This document shows positions 8,196 to 15,317 of a stretch of DNA of 31,496 nucleotides, piece by piece. This DNA is from Mycolicibacterium malmesburyense (lineage in GTDB: Bacteria; Actinomycetota; Actinomycetes; Mycobacteriales; Mycobacteriaceae): positions 1 through 31,496 of the forward strand of contig NZ_CVTB01000278.1 of assembly GCF_001050015.1 (NCBI RefSeq). Direction: 5' to 3'. The position numbers and the translations under genes are program-made. Under the pieces are notes generated by a model. The model had not been told where the DNA came from. It was given only the letters and a program-made list of their open reading frames with translations, and made no database searches. The first letter of the stretch is position 1. Every line of letters begins with the position of its first letter.

Positions 8196-9277
8196 ACACT
8201 GACAACGCCGACGCCGAGGCGGCGGCGACCGAGCCGTCCGCGGTCCGCGACCGGTTGTGGGCGGCGGCGCTCGACGGTGACGAGCACACGGCGGTGGCCG
8301 CCGTCTTCGCCGCGGTCGACGCGGGCCTGCCGCCCGAGGACGCGCTGCTCGAGGTGATCGCCCCGGTGCAGCGCAAGGTCGGCACCGAGTGGGCCGCCAA
8401 CCGCATCACCGTCGCGCAGGAACACGCGGCCACCGCGATCAACGATCGCGTCATCGCGGCGCTGTCGCAGTACACGGCCGATCGATCGACCGGCGAGGCC
8501 GGCCGCGTCACCGTCGCCTGCGTGGACGGCGAATGGCACGCCCTGCCCGCCCGCTTGCTCGCCGAAGTCCTGCGGCTGCGGGGTTGGCGGGTGGACTTCC
8601 TCGGCGCTCAGGTACCGACGCCGCACCTGATCGCACATCTGCATCAGCACGCGCCCGATGCCGTCGCGCTGTCCTGTTCGATCCCGACCAGGCTGCCCAC
8701 CGCCCACGCCGCGATCACGGCGTGCCAGGGAGCCGGCGTCTCGGTGCTGGTTGGCGGTGCGGCGTTCGGTCCGGACGGCCGCTACGCGCGCCTGCTGGGC
8801 GCCGATGCATGGGCGCCCGACGCCCGCGGTGCCGCACAGCGCCTGAGCGAGGGCATCGCCCGGCTTCGCCTCACGCCGAACAGGCAACCGCACCACGATC
8901 TGCCGCATCTGGCCGATCAGGAGTATTCGATGGTCAGCGCGTCGAAGCCGCAGTTGGTCAAGGCGACCGTGGCCGATCTGGAAGACCGCTTCCCCGCGAT
9001 GCGCGACTACAGCGAGGCACAACGCGATCGCACCACCGAGGACATCGCCCACATCGTCGACTTCCTCGCGACCGCCCTCTACACCGACGACGACGAGCTG
9101 TTCACCGGCTTCATCGTGTGGACCGCCGAGGTGCTCAGCTCCCGTGGCGTCCCCGCGTCGTCGCTGATTCCCGGGCTGGAGCTGTTGGCGGCCCAGCTAC
9201 AGGACTTTCCGCGCACCCAGCGCATGCTGGCCGCCGCGCGCAACGCCCTGGTCCCCGACACGACACCGATCGCATGA
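8192..9277 (+). CDS. CarH/LitR-like cobalamin-binding sensor with C-terminal helical domain
   Basis: A 361-residue protein without a DNA-binding domain. Residues 20-95 form the helical cap of a B12-binding module and contain W67-x9-E77-H78 (EWAANRITVAQEHAAT), the motif of adenosylcobalamin photoreceptors such as CarH. Residues 105-225 form the Rossmann-like B12 domain. E114-x-H116 supplies the expected lower-axial histidine, but the glycine of the usual E/D-x-H-x-x-G motif is a proline (P119). A linker rich in His, Pro and Gln leads to a helical domain (about 255-350, DLEDRFPAMRDYSEAQRDRTTEDIAH...) that I do not recognise; it recalls helical sensor domains of RsbR-type proteins. Its 4-nt overlaps with the phosphatase and STAS genes suggest it feeds a cobalamin or light signal into the partner switch (inference). 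Confidence 0.85.
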   Translation: MNTDNADAEAAATEPSAVRDRLWAAALDGDEHTAVAAVFAAVDAGLPPEDALLEVIAPVQRKVGTEWAANRITVAQEHAATAINDRVIAALSQYTADRSTGEAGRVTVACVDGEWHALPARLLAEVLRLRGWRVDFLGAQVPTPHLIAHLHQHAPDAVALSCSIPTRLPTAHAAITACQGAGVSVLVGGAAFGPDGRYARLLGADAWAPDARGAAQRLSEGIARLRLTPNRQPHHDLPHLADQEYSMVSASKPQLVKATVADLEDRFPAMRDYSEAQRDRTTEDIAHIVDFLATALYTDDDELFTGFIVWTAEVLSSRGVPASSLIPGLELLAAQLQDFPRTQRMLAAARNALVPDTTPIA

Positions 9278-9624
9278 AACTCACCCTGAAATCCGAGATC
9301 ACGCCCCCGTCGGCGCGCATTCACATCGTCGGCGACCTCGACTACGGCCGCACCGCGCGGCTGGTGGATGCCGTCTCGGAATTGGTGGCCGCCAACACCG
9401 GTGTGCGAGAACTGCATTTGGACTTCTCCGGTCTCGGGTTCTTCGACTCCACGGGTCTGTCGGCCCTGTTGATCGCCCACCGCGAGGCGTCGCGCTCAGG
9501 CGTAGTGCTGCACCTCGTACACCGGCCGCCGCAGATCGACCGGGTCCTGGAGATCACCGGCCTGGTCGAGCATTTCGCCTCGACGCCGGCCGCCGCCGCG
9601 CAACGCCCGGGTGAGATCGGTTGA
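9274..9624 (+). CDS. STAS-domain anti-anti-sigma factor
   Basis: A 116-residue single STAS domain. The core LHLDFSGLGFFDSTGLSALL carries the D58-S59-T60-G61-L62 motif, in which S59 is the expected phosphorylation site of SpoIIAA/RsbV proteins. In such systems the unphosphorylated protein captures an anti-sigma kinase and frees the sigma factor. The upstream SpoIIE-type phosphatase would reactivate it. The ATG at 9274 overlaps the stop of the cobalamin gene by ATGA, and its own end overlaps the MOSC gene. No RsbW-like kinase gene is nearby, so the partner must be encoded elsewhere. Confidence 0.93.
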   Translation: MKLTLKSEITPPSARIHIVGDLDYGRTARLVDAVSELVAANTGVRELHLDFSGLGFFDSTGLSALLIAHREASRSGVVLHLVHRPPQIDRVLEITGLVEHFASTPAAAAQRPGEIG

Positions 9625-10451
9625 CCGAGATGACCGGACGGGTCGCCGCGCTCAAGCGCTATCCGGTGAAATCGATGCTCGGAGAGGTTCGCGAGCAGAT
9701 CCGGATCGGGCCGACGGGTGTGGAAGGCGACCGCCGGTACGCGCTCATCGACGAGGAGACGGGTCGCGTCGCGACCGCCAAGCACCCGAGGCGGTGGAGC
9801 GCGCTGCTGCAGTGCGCGTCGACCACCGACGAGGACGGCAACGTCGCGGTCACTCTGCCCGACGGTCGCCGGATGCCCGTCACGGAGGTGGGCGCTCCGC
9901 TGTCCGAGATGCTCGGCCGCACCGTGCATGTCGCCGACGAGCGGGCTGCGGGCGCGATCCTCGAGCGGTCCGATCCGCTGGAGGTGCTCGAACACGGCAT
10001 CGACGCCGAGTTCGACCCGGTGCTGCTCGAACTCGGTCAGGGCGCGCCCGGCGGCGCGTTCGTCGACCACTCCCCGGTGCATCTGATCACCACGGCCACG
10101 CTCGACGAGATCGGCGTGGGCATGGCCGAGGCCCTGCGGTACCGGCCGAACGTCGTCATCGACGTCGGGGACGAGCCTTTCGCGGAGAACGGCTGGCTGG
10201 GATCCGAGATCAGCGTCGGAGAGGTCACACTCCGCGTCACCATGCCGACCCCGCGGTGCGCCGTGCCCACGCTGAAACACGGTGATATCGAACGGCTTCC
10301 GGATGCCGTGCGGTACCTGCTCGACCACAATCGCGTCGAGGTGCCCGGCGCGGGGAAGCTGCCCTGCGCCGGGGTGTACGCCGAGGTCCTCACCGCCGGC
10401 GCCGTCAGTACCGGCGACGAGGCGAAAGTCGGTCCGCCGCAGCAGCGGTGA
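9621..10451 (+). CDS. MOSC domain-containing protein
   Basis: A 276-residue protein with an N-terminal MOSC_N beta-barrel (VAALKRYPVKSMLGEV...GDRRYALID) and a C-terminal MOSC domain. The latter has VHLITTATLDEI, YRPNVVIDV, W192-L-G, and the conserved cysteine C213 in TMPTPRCAVPT. MOSC proteins bind the molybdenum cofactor or act on sulfur/N-oxide substrates; the substrate here is unknown. It starts at TTG 9621 with a TTGA overlap to the STAS gene, or at ATG 9630. The tight coupling to a signalling operon is unexpected for a housekeeping enzyme. Its 3' end overlaps the convergent lysG by 47 nt. Confidence 0.9.
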   Translation: MTEMTGRVAALKRYPVKSMLGEVREQIRIGPTGVEGDRRYALIDEETGRVATAKHPRRWSALLQCASTTDEDGNVAVTLPDGRRMPVTEVGAPLSEMLGRTVHVADERAAGAILERSDPLEVLEHGIDAEFDPVLLELGQGAPGGAFVDHSPVHLITTATLDEIGVGMAEALRYRPNVVIDVGDEPFAENGWLGSEISVGEVTLRVTMPTPRCAVPTLKHGDIERLPDAVRYLLDHNRVEVPGAGKLPCAGVYAEVLTAGAVSTGDEAKVGPPQQR

Positions 10452-11292
10452 CGGCGTCGGTGACCTTACCGACGATCGGGCTGTCGAGCTTCCAGCACTG
10501 CCAGAACAGCGGAACGTCGAGATGCGCGTTCGCGATCCGTACGAATGTCCCGTCGTTCAGGCGCGGTTCGGCGAGCGCCTCGGGGAACATCCCCCAGCCC
10601 AGCCCCGCCTCGACCGCCGCTCCGAAACCCTCTGCGGTCGGCACGAAATGCTGGGGTCGAGCGATGTCACGTCGAAACACTCTGCGCACCAGCATGTCCT
10701 GCAGGGCGTCGTCACGGTTCCATGCCAGCGACGGTGCATGTGCGGCCGCTGCGGCGGTGAAGCCGCCGGGCAGATATCGGTCGCAGTATCCGGGGCTGGC
10801 CACCGGGACGTAACGCATCACCCCCAGCGGATGCACCCGACACCCCGACACCGGTTGGCGTTCGGTCGTCACCGCGCCCATCACCACACCCTCACGCAGC
10901 AGACGTGCCGAGTGGTCCTGGTCCTCGATGCGGATGTCGAACAGCACATCGTCCAGGGCGGCGAACACCTCGGTGAACCACGTTGCCATCGAATCAGCGT
11001 TGACCGCCATGGCAATTCGAGATGCGGCGCCGCCTCCCCCGGCCATCTCCGCGAGCGCCTCGGCCTCCAGCAGAGCACTCTGCGCCGCCAGACGTAACAG
11101 CGGAGCACCGGCCGCCGTTGCGGTACAGGGTTTTTCGCGGACCACCAGGACCTGACCGACCTGTTGTTCGAGGGCCTTGATGCGCTGGCTGACCGCCGAC
11201 GGCGTGACATGCAACTGCGCGGCCGCCGCGTCGAACGAGCCGTGTTCGATCACCGCCGCGAACGCCGCCAGCTGCTGACCGTCGATCGTCAC
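10405..11292 (-). CDS. lysG: LysR-family regulator LysG/ArgP type
   Basis: A 295-residue ArgP/IciA-type LysR regulator. The N-terminal helix-turn-helix (LAAFAAVIEHGSFDAAAAQL then VTPSAVSQRIKALE) is typical, followed by the effector domain (ESRIAM-like AASRIAMAVNADS; VSGCRVHPLGVMRYVPVASP). In corynebacteria and mycobacteria LysG activates lysE in response to lysine or arginine, and lysE lies divergently here. The start is GTG 11292. It has no Shine-Dalgarno and lies inside the palindromic operator, so the mRNA may be leaderless. Its 3' end overlaps the MOSC gene on the other strand. Confidence 0.92.
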   Translation of the reverse strand: MTIDGQQLAAFAAVIEHGSFDAAAAQLHVTPSAVSQRIKALEQQVGQVLVVREKPCTATAAGAPLLRLAAQSALLEAEALAEMAGGGGAASRIAMAVNADSMATWFTEVFAALDDVLFDIRIEDQDHSARLLREGVVMGAVTTERQPVSGCRVHPLGVMRYVPVASPGYCDRYLPGGFTAAAAAHAPSLAWNRDDALQDMLVRRVFRRDIARPQHFVPTAEGFGAAVEAGLGWGMFPEALAEPRLNDGTFVRIANAHLDVPLFWQCWKLDSPIVGKVTDAVTAAAADRLSPRRRY

Positions 11293-11356
11293 ATTAGCTA
11301 TGCTAATGCGTAGATAGAAACATTAGCTGTACTGTTCTGACGCACGGCCCTACCGT
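11292..11356. promoter_or_regulatory. LysG operator and lysE promoter
   Basis: A perfect palindrome, CATTAGC-TAT-GCTAATG, lies at 11292-11308, and a third half-site CATTAGC lies at 11321-11327, 29 nt after the first. This T-N11-A-like dyad in the lysG-lysE intergenic region is the expected LysR-type recognition and activation site pair. TACCGT at 11351-11356 fits the mycobacterial TANNNT -10 element, and its distance to ATG 11364 (7 nt) suggests a leaderless lysE transcript. The binding protein is inferred from position only. Confidence 0.6.
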
Positions 11357-11363
11357 CGACCCC

Positions 11364-11963
11364 ATGACCTCTCCCCTGGTGGTGGGCTTCCTGGCCTCGT
11401 TCGCGCTGATCGCCGCGATCGGCGCACAGAACGCCTTCGTGCTCCGTCAGGGCATCCGCGGTGAGCACGTACTCGCGGTCGCCGCGGTGTGCACGGTCTC
11501 CGACGTCGTGCTGATCGCCGCGGGCATCGCCGGGTTCGGCGTGGTGATCGGCGCCCATCCCGGCGCCGTCGACGTGGCCCGGTTCGGCGGGGCGGCGTTC
11601 CTTATCGGTTACGGCGCGCTCGCGGCTCGGCGGGCGCTGCGGCCGTCGGCGCTGACCCCGTCGGAGAAGGGCCCGGCCCGACTGCTCGAAGTTCTCGTCA
11701 CCTGCCTCGCCCTGACGTGGCTGAACCCGCACGTCTACCTCGACACCGTGGTGCTGCTCGGCACGCTGGCCAACGAACACCGCGACGAACGCTGGCTGTT
11801 CGGCATCGGGGCCGTCACCGCCAGCGCGATCTGGTTCTTCAGCCTCGGCTTGGGGGCACGCAAGCTGGCCCGGTTGTTCGCCACACCGACGACGTGGCGC
11901 GTCCTCGACGGGGTGATCGCGGTCGCGATGGTCGGACTCGGACTGTCGCTGGCGCTCACCTGA
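11364..11963 (+). CDS. lysE: LysE-family basic amino acid exporter
   Basis: A 199-residue LysE/ArgO membrane exporter. It starts with the family signature [21 protein letters not shown] and has about six hydrophobic segments: residues 5-25, 35-58, 65-85, 108-130, 140-165 and 178-198. The conserved [16 protein letters not shown] loop is present. It exports lysine and arginine and protects against excess dipeptide-derived amino acids. It is divergent from lysG, with the palindromic operator between them; the pair corresponds to Rv1985c/Rv1986 of M. tuberculosis by family. No Shine-Dalgarno precedes ATG 11364. Confidence 0.93.
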   Translation: MTSPLVVGFLASFALIAAIGAQNAFVLRQGIRGEHVLAVAAVCTVSDVVLIAAGIAGFGVVIGAHPGAVDVARFGGAAFLIGYGALAARRALRPSALTPSEKGPARLLEVLVTCLALTWLNPHVYLDTVVLLGTLANEHRDERWLFGIGAVTASAIWFFSLGLGARKLARLFATPTTWRVLDGVIAVAMVGLGLSLALT

Positions 11964-12016
11964 CACAATCGGCGTGATGCCGACCCCGCAGAAGCGGGTA
12001 TGAAGAGGTGATGACG

Positions 12017-12820
12017 ATGCGCTCCACCTCCCGCAAGACCGTGTTCATCACCGGTGCCGCCGCCGGCATCGGCCGCGCCACCGCGCTGACGTTCGCCCGC
12101 AACGGATATGTCGTCGGCGGATACGACATCGACGAGGTCGGACTGAAATCGCTGGCCGACGAGATCGAGCGGTCGGGCGGTGTCGCGCACACCGGCCACC
12201 TCGACGTCACCGATCCCGACGAGATGGCCACGCGCGTGCGCGAATTCGCCGAAGCCGCGGGTGATCGGCTCGACGTGATGATCAACAACGCGGGGATCCT
12301 GCGGGCCGGCCGCTTTGAGGAGATGGACATCGCCGGCCACCACAAGGAGATCGACATCAACGTCAAGGGCGTCGTCAACGGCCTGTATGCGGCGTTCCCG
12401 TACCTGCGCAGGACCCGTAACTCGGTGGTCGTGAACCTCTCCTCCGCCTCGGCGATCTACGGTCAGGCCGAGCTGGCGAACTACAGCGCCACCAAGTTCT
12501 TCGTCCGCGGCATCACCGAGGCGCTCGACATCGAATGGAACCGCTACGGCATCCGCGTCATCGCCATGTGGCCGCTGTACGTGCAGACCGCCATGACCCA
12601 CGACGTGAAAACCGGCACCACGGAATCCCTCGGCATCCGGTTGACCGCCCAGGACATCGCCGACGCGATCGTCGAGGCCACCCAACCGTCGGTGCTGCGG
12701 CGCGCCATCCACCAGGTGCACTTCCCGGTCGGAAGGCAGACCAAGGTGATGACCCTGGCCTCGCGGTTCTCGCCAGGCTGGCTGACCCGATACGCCAACA
12801 AGAAACTCTCGCAACACTGA
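12017..12820 (+). CDS. SDR family oxidoreductase
   Basis: A classical SDR of 267 residues from ATG 12017. TGAAAGIG lies at 12-19, NNAG at 90-93, catalytic S143, and Y156-x3-K160 (NYSATK). The D-I-D at the end of the second strand (GGYDIDE) suggests NAD preference. Three starts are in frame (GTG 12008, ATG 12011, ATG 12017); GAGG at 12005-12008 suits ATG 12017 best. A small CCCGC/GCGGG hairpin at 11985-11998 separates it from lysE. The C-terminal TRYANKKLSQH tail is common in mycobacterial SDRs of unknown substrate. It overlaps the next gene by one base, so the two are probably co-translated. Confidence 0.88.
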   Translation: MRSTSRKTVFITGAAAGIGRATALTFARNGYVVGGYDIDEVGLKSLADEIERSGGVAHTGHLDVTDPDEMATRVREFAEAAGDRLDVMINNAGILRAGRFEEMDIAGHHKEIDINVKGVVNGLYAAFPYLRRTRNSVVVNLSSASAIYGQAELANYSATKFFVRGITEALDIEWNRYGIRVIAMWPLYVQTAMTHDVKTGTTESLGIRLTAQDIADAIVEATQPSVLRRAIHQVHFPVGRQTKVMTLASRFSPGWLTRYANKKLSQH

Positions 12821-13113
12821 TGTTCCGGATGACGGTCGAGGACGTGTTCGCGATCCGCAACCGCGGCGTGGTCGCGACCGGCCGAATCGAGGCGGGCACG
12901 CTGCGCATCGGCGACACCGTGCACGTCAACGGCGGACCGGGGCTCACCGTCGACGCCATCGAGCAGTTCCGCAAGACGCGCGACGAGGCAACCGCAGGTG
13001 ACAACGTCGGCGTGCTGTTCAAGGGCGTCGAGCGATCACAGATCAACCGTGGCGACGTGCTGACCGCCTCGGGTGAGGCCCCGCCGATCGAGTCCACCAC
13101 CGTCATCTGTTGA
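12820..13113 (+). CDS. Stand-alone EF-Tu domain 2-like protein (no GTPase domain)
   Basis: A 97-residue protein whose whole length aligns by eye to the beta-barrel domain 2 of elongation factor Tu. VEDVFAIRNRGVVATGRIEAG is followed by LRIGDTVHVNG, then FRKTRDEATAGDNVGVLFKG and RSQINRGDVL. The P-loop, switch regions and domain 3 are all absent, so it cannot be a GTPase although automatic pipelines may label it one. The start is ATG 12820, overlapping the SDR stop by one base (TGATG); ATG 12829 is possible. No frameshift remnant of a larger gene is seen around it. Function is unknown; a small binding or regulatory protein is likely. Confidence 0.85.
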   Translation: MFRMTVEDVFAIRNRGVVATGRIEAGTLRIGDTVHVNGGPGLTVDAIEQFRKTRDEATAGDNVGVLFKGVERSQINRGDVLTASGEAPPIESTTVIC

Positions 13114-13175
13114 ACTTTCGATTCGCCCTGATCCCAACGGGTGACGATCCGCGCCGCCCGACATAGGGTCCGCGC

Positions 13176-13265
13176 ATGAACGAAGACTGGCTCGCCGTCA
13201 TTGTCGGCCTTTCGTTGCTCGCGCTCGTCCTGGTGGGCGCGATTCCGGGAAGCGTGATCCCGTGA
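13176..13265 (+). CDS. 29-aa single-pass membrane microprotein
   Basis: A 30-codon frame from ATG 13176 encodes MNEDWLAVIVG followed by a hydrophobic stretch SLLALVLVGAIPGSVIP, one predicted transmembrane helix with an acidic N-terminus. The stop (TGA 13263-13265) overlaps the GTG start of the YeiH-family transporter (GTGA), a hallmark of translational coupling. The upstream 62 nt hold no other gene. It resembles in form the tiny accessory subunits of membrane transporters such as KdpF, but I do not recognise it by sequence. It is too short for most gene finders. Confidence 0.65.
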   Translation: MNEDWLAVIVGLSLLALVLVGAIPGSVIP

Positions 13266-14374
13266 CCGAACAGGCAACGACGACCGCTCCGAAGCAGCAG
13301 ACCTCGGGGGTCGGCTACGCCGTCGCCGGGGTGCTGGTCGTGCTCGCGCTGGGCGCGGCGACGCGCTACCTGGAAGCACAAGTGCCGCGATGGGCCGACG
13401 GCACCGGGTTCGAGGGCGTCGCCAAGTCGATCGAATTCCCGGTCTACGCCATCGCTTTGGGCCTGCTGGGCAACTTCGTGCTGTCACGGCTGGCCCTGCG
13501 CGACGCGCTGGCCCGCGGGTTCCGCACCGAGTTCTTCATCAAGACCGGTCTGGTGCTGCTCGGCGCGTCGATCAACCTCAAGGTCCTCGTCACCGCGGCC
13601 GGCCCGGCGATCATCCAGGCGCTGCTGCTGATCTCGATCGTGTTCGGCTTCACCTGGTGGCTGGGGGGTGTGCTGCGGCTCGAGGACAAACTGCGCGCCC
13701 TGCTGGCCTCGGCGGTGTCGATCTGCGGGGTCAGTGCGGCCATCGCGGCGGCAGGCGCCGTGCAGGCCAAGCGCGAGCAACTCGCGTACGCGGCATCTTT
13801 GGTGATCGCCTTCGCGCTGCCGTCGATCTTCCTGTTGCCTTGGCTGGCAGACGTTTTCAACCTCTCCGACGCGGTGGCCGGCGCCTGGATCGGCGGCAAC
13901 ATCGACACCACCGCCGCCGTCGCCGCCTCCGGGGCCATCGCCGGTGAGGACGCCCTGCAGATCGCGACGATCGTCAAGACCACGCAGAACGCGCTGATCG
14001 GCATCGTCGCGATCGCGCTGACCGCGTACTTCGCGCTGAAGGTCGAACGCAAGTCCGCCGCGGAGGCCCGGCCGTCGCTCGGGCAGTTCTGGGAGCGTTT
14101 CCCGAAATTCGTGCTCGGCTTCATCACCGCATCGATCGTCGGCACGCTGTACCTGGCGTGGGGAGGGGACAAGTCGGCGATCAGCACCGTCAACGACCTG
14201 CGGACCTGGTTCCTGATCTTCGCGTTCGTGGCGATCGGACTGGAGTTCTCGCTCAAGGGACTCAAGGAGGCGGGCTGGCGCCCGGTCGCGCTGTTCGCGT
14301 CGGCGACCGTGGTGAACATCGTGGTGGCCCTCGGCCTGGCCGCCGTGTTGTTCGGGAACTTCCAAGTCGGTTAG
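13262..14374 (+). CDS. YeiH-family putative sulfate/anion exporter
   Basis: A 370-residue polytopic membrane protein of the YeiH/Cons_hypoth698 family (annotated as putative sulfate exporter). About ten hydrophobic segments are visible. Conserved stretches are FIKTGLVLLGASINLKVL, LLASAVSICGVSAAIAA and AGAWIGGNIDTTAAVAASGA. The start is GTG 13262, overlapping the microprotein stop. The first 20 residues are polar (MTEQATTTAPKQQTS). The FecB2-type lipoprotein gene follows 13 nt later and may be co-transcribed. The transported ion is not established for the family with confidence. Confidence 0.9.
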   Translation: MTEQATTTAPKQQTSGVGYAVAGVLVVLALGAATRYLEAQVPRWADGTGFEGVAKSIEFPVYAIALGLLGNFVLSRLALRDALARGFRTEFFIKTGLVLLGASINLKVLVTAAGPAIIQALLLISIVFGFTWWLGGVLRLEDKLRALLASAVSICGVSAAIAAAGAVQAKREQLAYAASLVIAFALPSIFLLPWLADVFNLSDAVAGAWIGGNIDTTAAVAASGAIAGEDALQIATIVKTTQNALIGIVAIALTAYFALKVERKSAAEARPSLGQFWERFPKFVLGFITASIVGTLYLAWGGDKSAISTVNDLRTWFLIFAFVAIGLEFSLKGLKEAGWRPVALFASATVVNIVVALGLAAVLFGNFQVG

Positions 14375-14387
14375 CTACGCTCGCCGG

Positions 14388-15305
14388 GTGGCCAAGGGGC
14401 TGACTCGGCGAGGGTTCCTGACGGTGAGCGCGGGCGCGGCGCTTGCCACCGCGGGATTCGCGGCCGGATGCGGTTCGGACAAGCCGGGCACCGTGGCCAA
14501 GGACGGCTCGGTCACCGTCAAGCACGCGTTCGGCGAGACCAAGATCCCCGCACCGCCCAGGCGTGTGGTCAGCGCAGGATTGACCGGTCAGGACGACCTA
14601 CTCGCGCTCGATGTCGTGCCGGTCGCGGTGACCGAGTGGTTCGGCGGCGAACCGTTCGCGGTATGGCCCTGGGCGCGACCGAAACTCGGCTCCGCGCAGC
14701 CGACCGTGCTCAGCCTCGCCGACGGGATCCAGGTCGACCAGATCGCGGCGCTGGATCCGGACCTGATCGTCGCAACCAACGCCGGGCTGGACTCGGACAC
14801 CTACACGAGGTTGTCCGAGATCGCCCCGACCGTCGCGCAATCCGGCACCGAGGCGTTCTTCGAGCCGTGGAAGGACCAGGCCACCACCATCGGGCAGGCG
14901 GTCTTCAAACACGACGAGATGCAGGCGCTCATCGTCGGCGTCGGCGACAGGTTCATCGCGGTAGCCGAGAGCAACCCCGGTTTCGCGGGCAGGACGGCGG
15001 CGCTGCTGCACGGCCGTCTGGAGGACGGGAAACCACAGGCCCTGACACCCGCATGGCGCGCCGAGTTCCTCACCGCCTTGGGGTTGAGGGTGGTTGAGGG
15101 GCTCGACGCCGACGTGCTGATCTGGGCCAACGAGTCCGACGAGGAACAGGCCGCGTTGCTGGCCGACCCGCAGATCGCGGAGCGCGGCGAAGCGAACATC
15201 TTCACGGGCAAGGAACTCGCGGGGGCGATCGCGTTCGCCTCTGTGCTGTCCTATCCCGTGGTGGCCGACCAACTGCCGCCGCGCATCGCTCAAGCGCTGG
15301 CCTGA
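14388..15305 (+). CDS. fecB2: FecB2-like iron-siderophore binding lipoprotein
   Basis: A 305-residue periplasmic-binding-fold lipoprotein. The N-terminus has a twin-arginine motif (LTRRGFL), a hydrophobic core and the lipobox AAGC, so Tat export and lipidation are expected. The mature part begins VTVKHAFGETKIPAPPRRVVSAG and has DDLLALDVVPVAVTEWFGG and LDPDLIVATNAG, typical of FecB/TroA-type haem or ferri-siderophore binders and close to M. tuberculosis FecB2 (Rv0265c). It appears about 25 residues shorter than I recall for that protein: after FLTALGLRVVEG it jumps to LDADVLIW. At that point the DNA has a 10-bp near-perfect tandem repeat (15081-15100). The start is GTG 14388 without a Shine-Dalgarno. 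Confidence 0.88.
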   Translation: MAKGLTRRGFLTVSAGAALATAGFAAGCGSDKPGTVAKDGSVTVKHAFGETKIPAPPRRVVSAGLTGQDDLLALDVVPVAVTEWFGGEPFAVWPWARPKLGSAQPTVLSLADGIQVDQIAALDPDLIVATNAGLDSDTYTRLSEIAPTVAQSGTEAFFEPWKDQATTIGQAVFKHDEMQALIVGVGDRFIAVAESNPGFAGRTAALLHGRLEDGKPQALTPAWRAEFLTALGLRVVEGLDADVLIWANESDEEQAALLADPQIAERGEANIFTGKELAGAIAFASVLSYPVVADQLPPRIAQALA

Positions 15306-15317
15306 GAGGATTGCGCG

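Noticed and set aside
7532..9052. 506-codon minus-strand frame opposite the phosphatase and cobalamin genes
   Set aside because: Shadow of two well-supported plus-strand genes; it crosses their junction and shows no domain.
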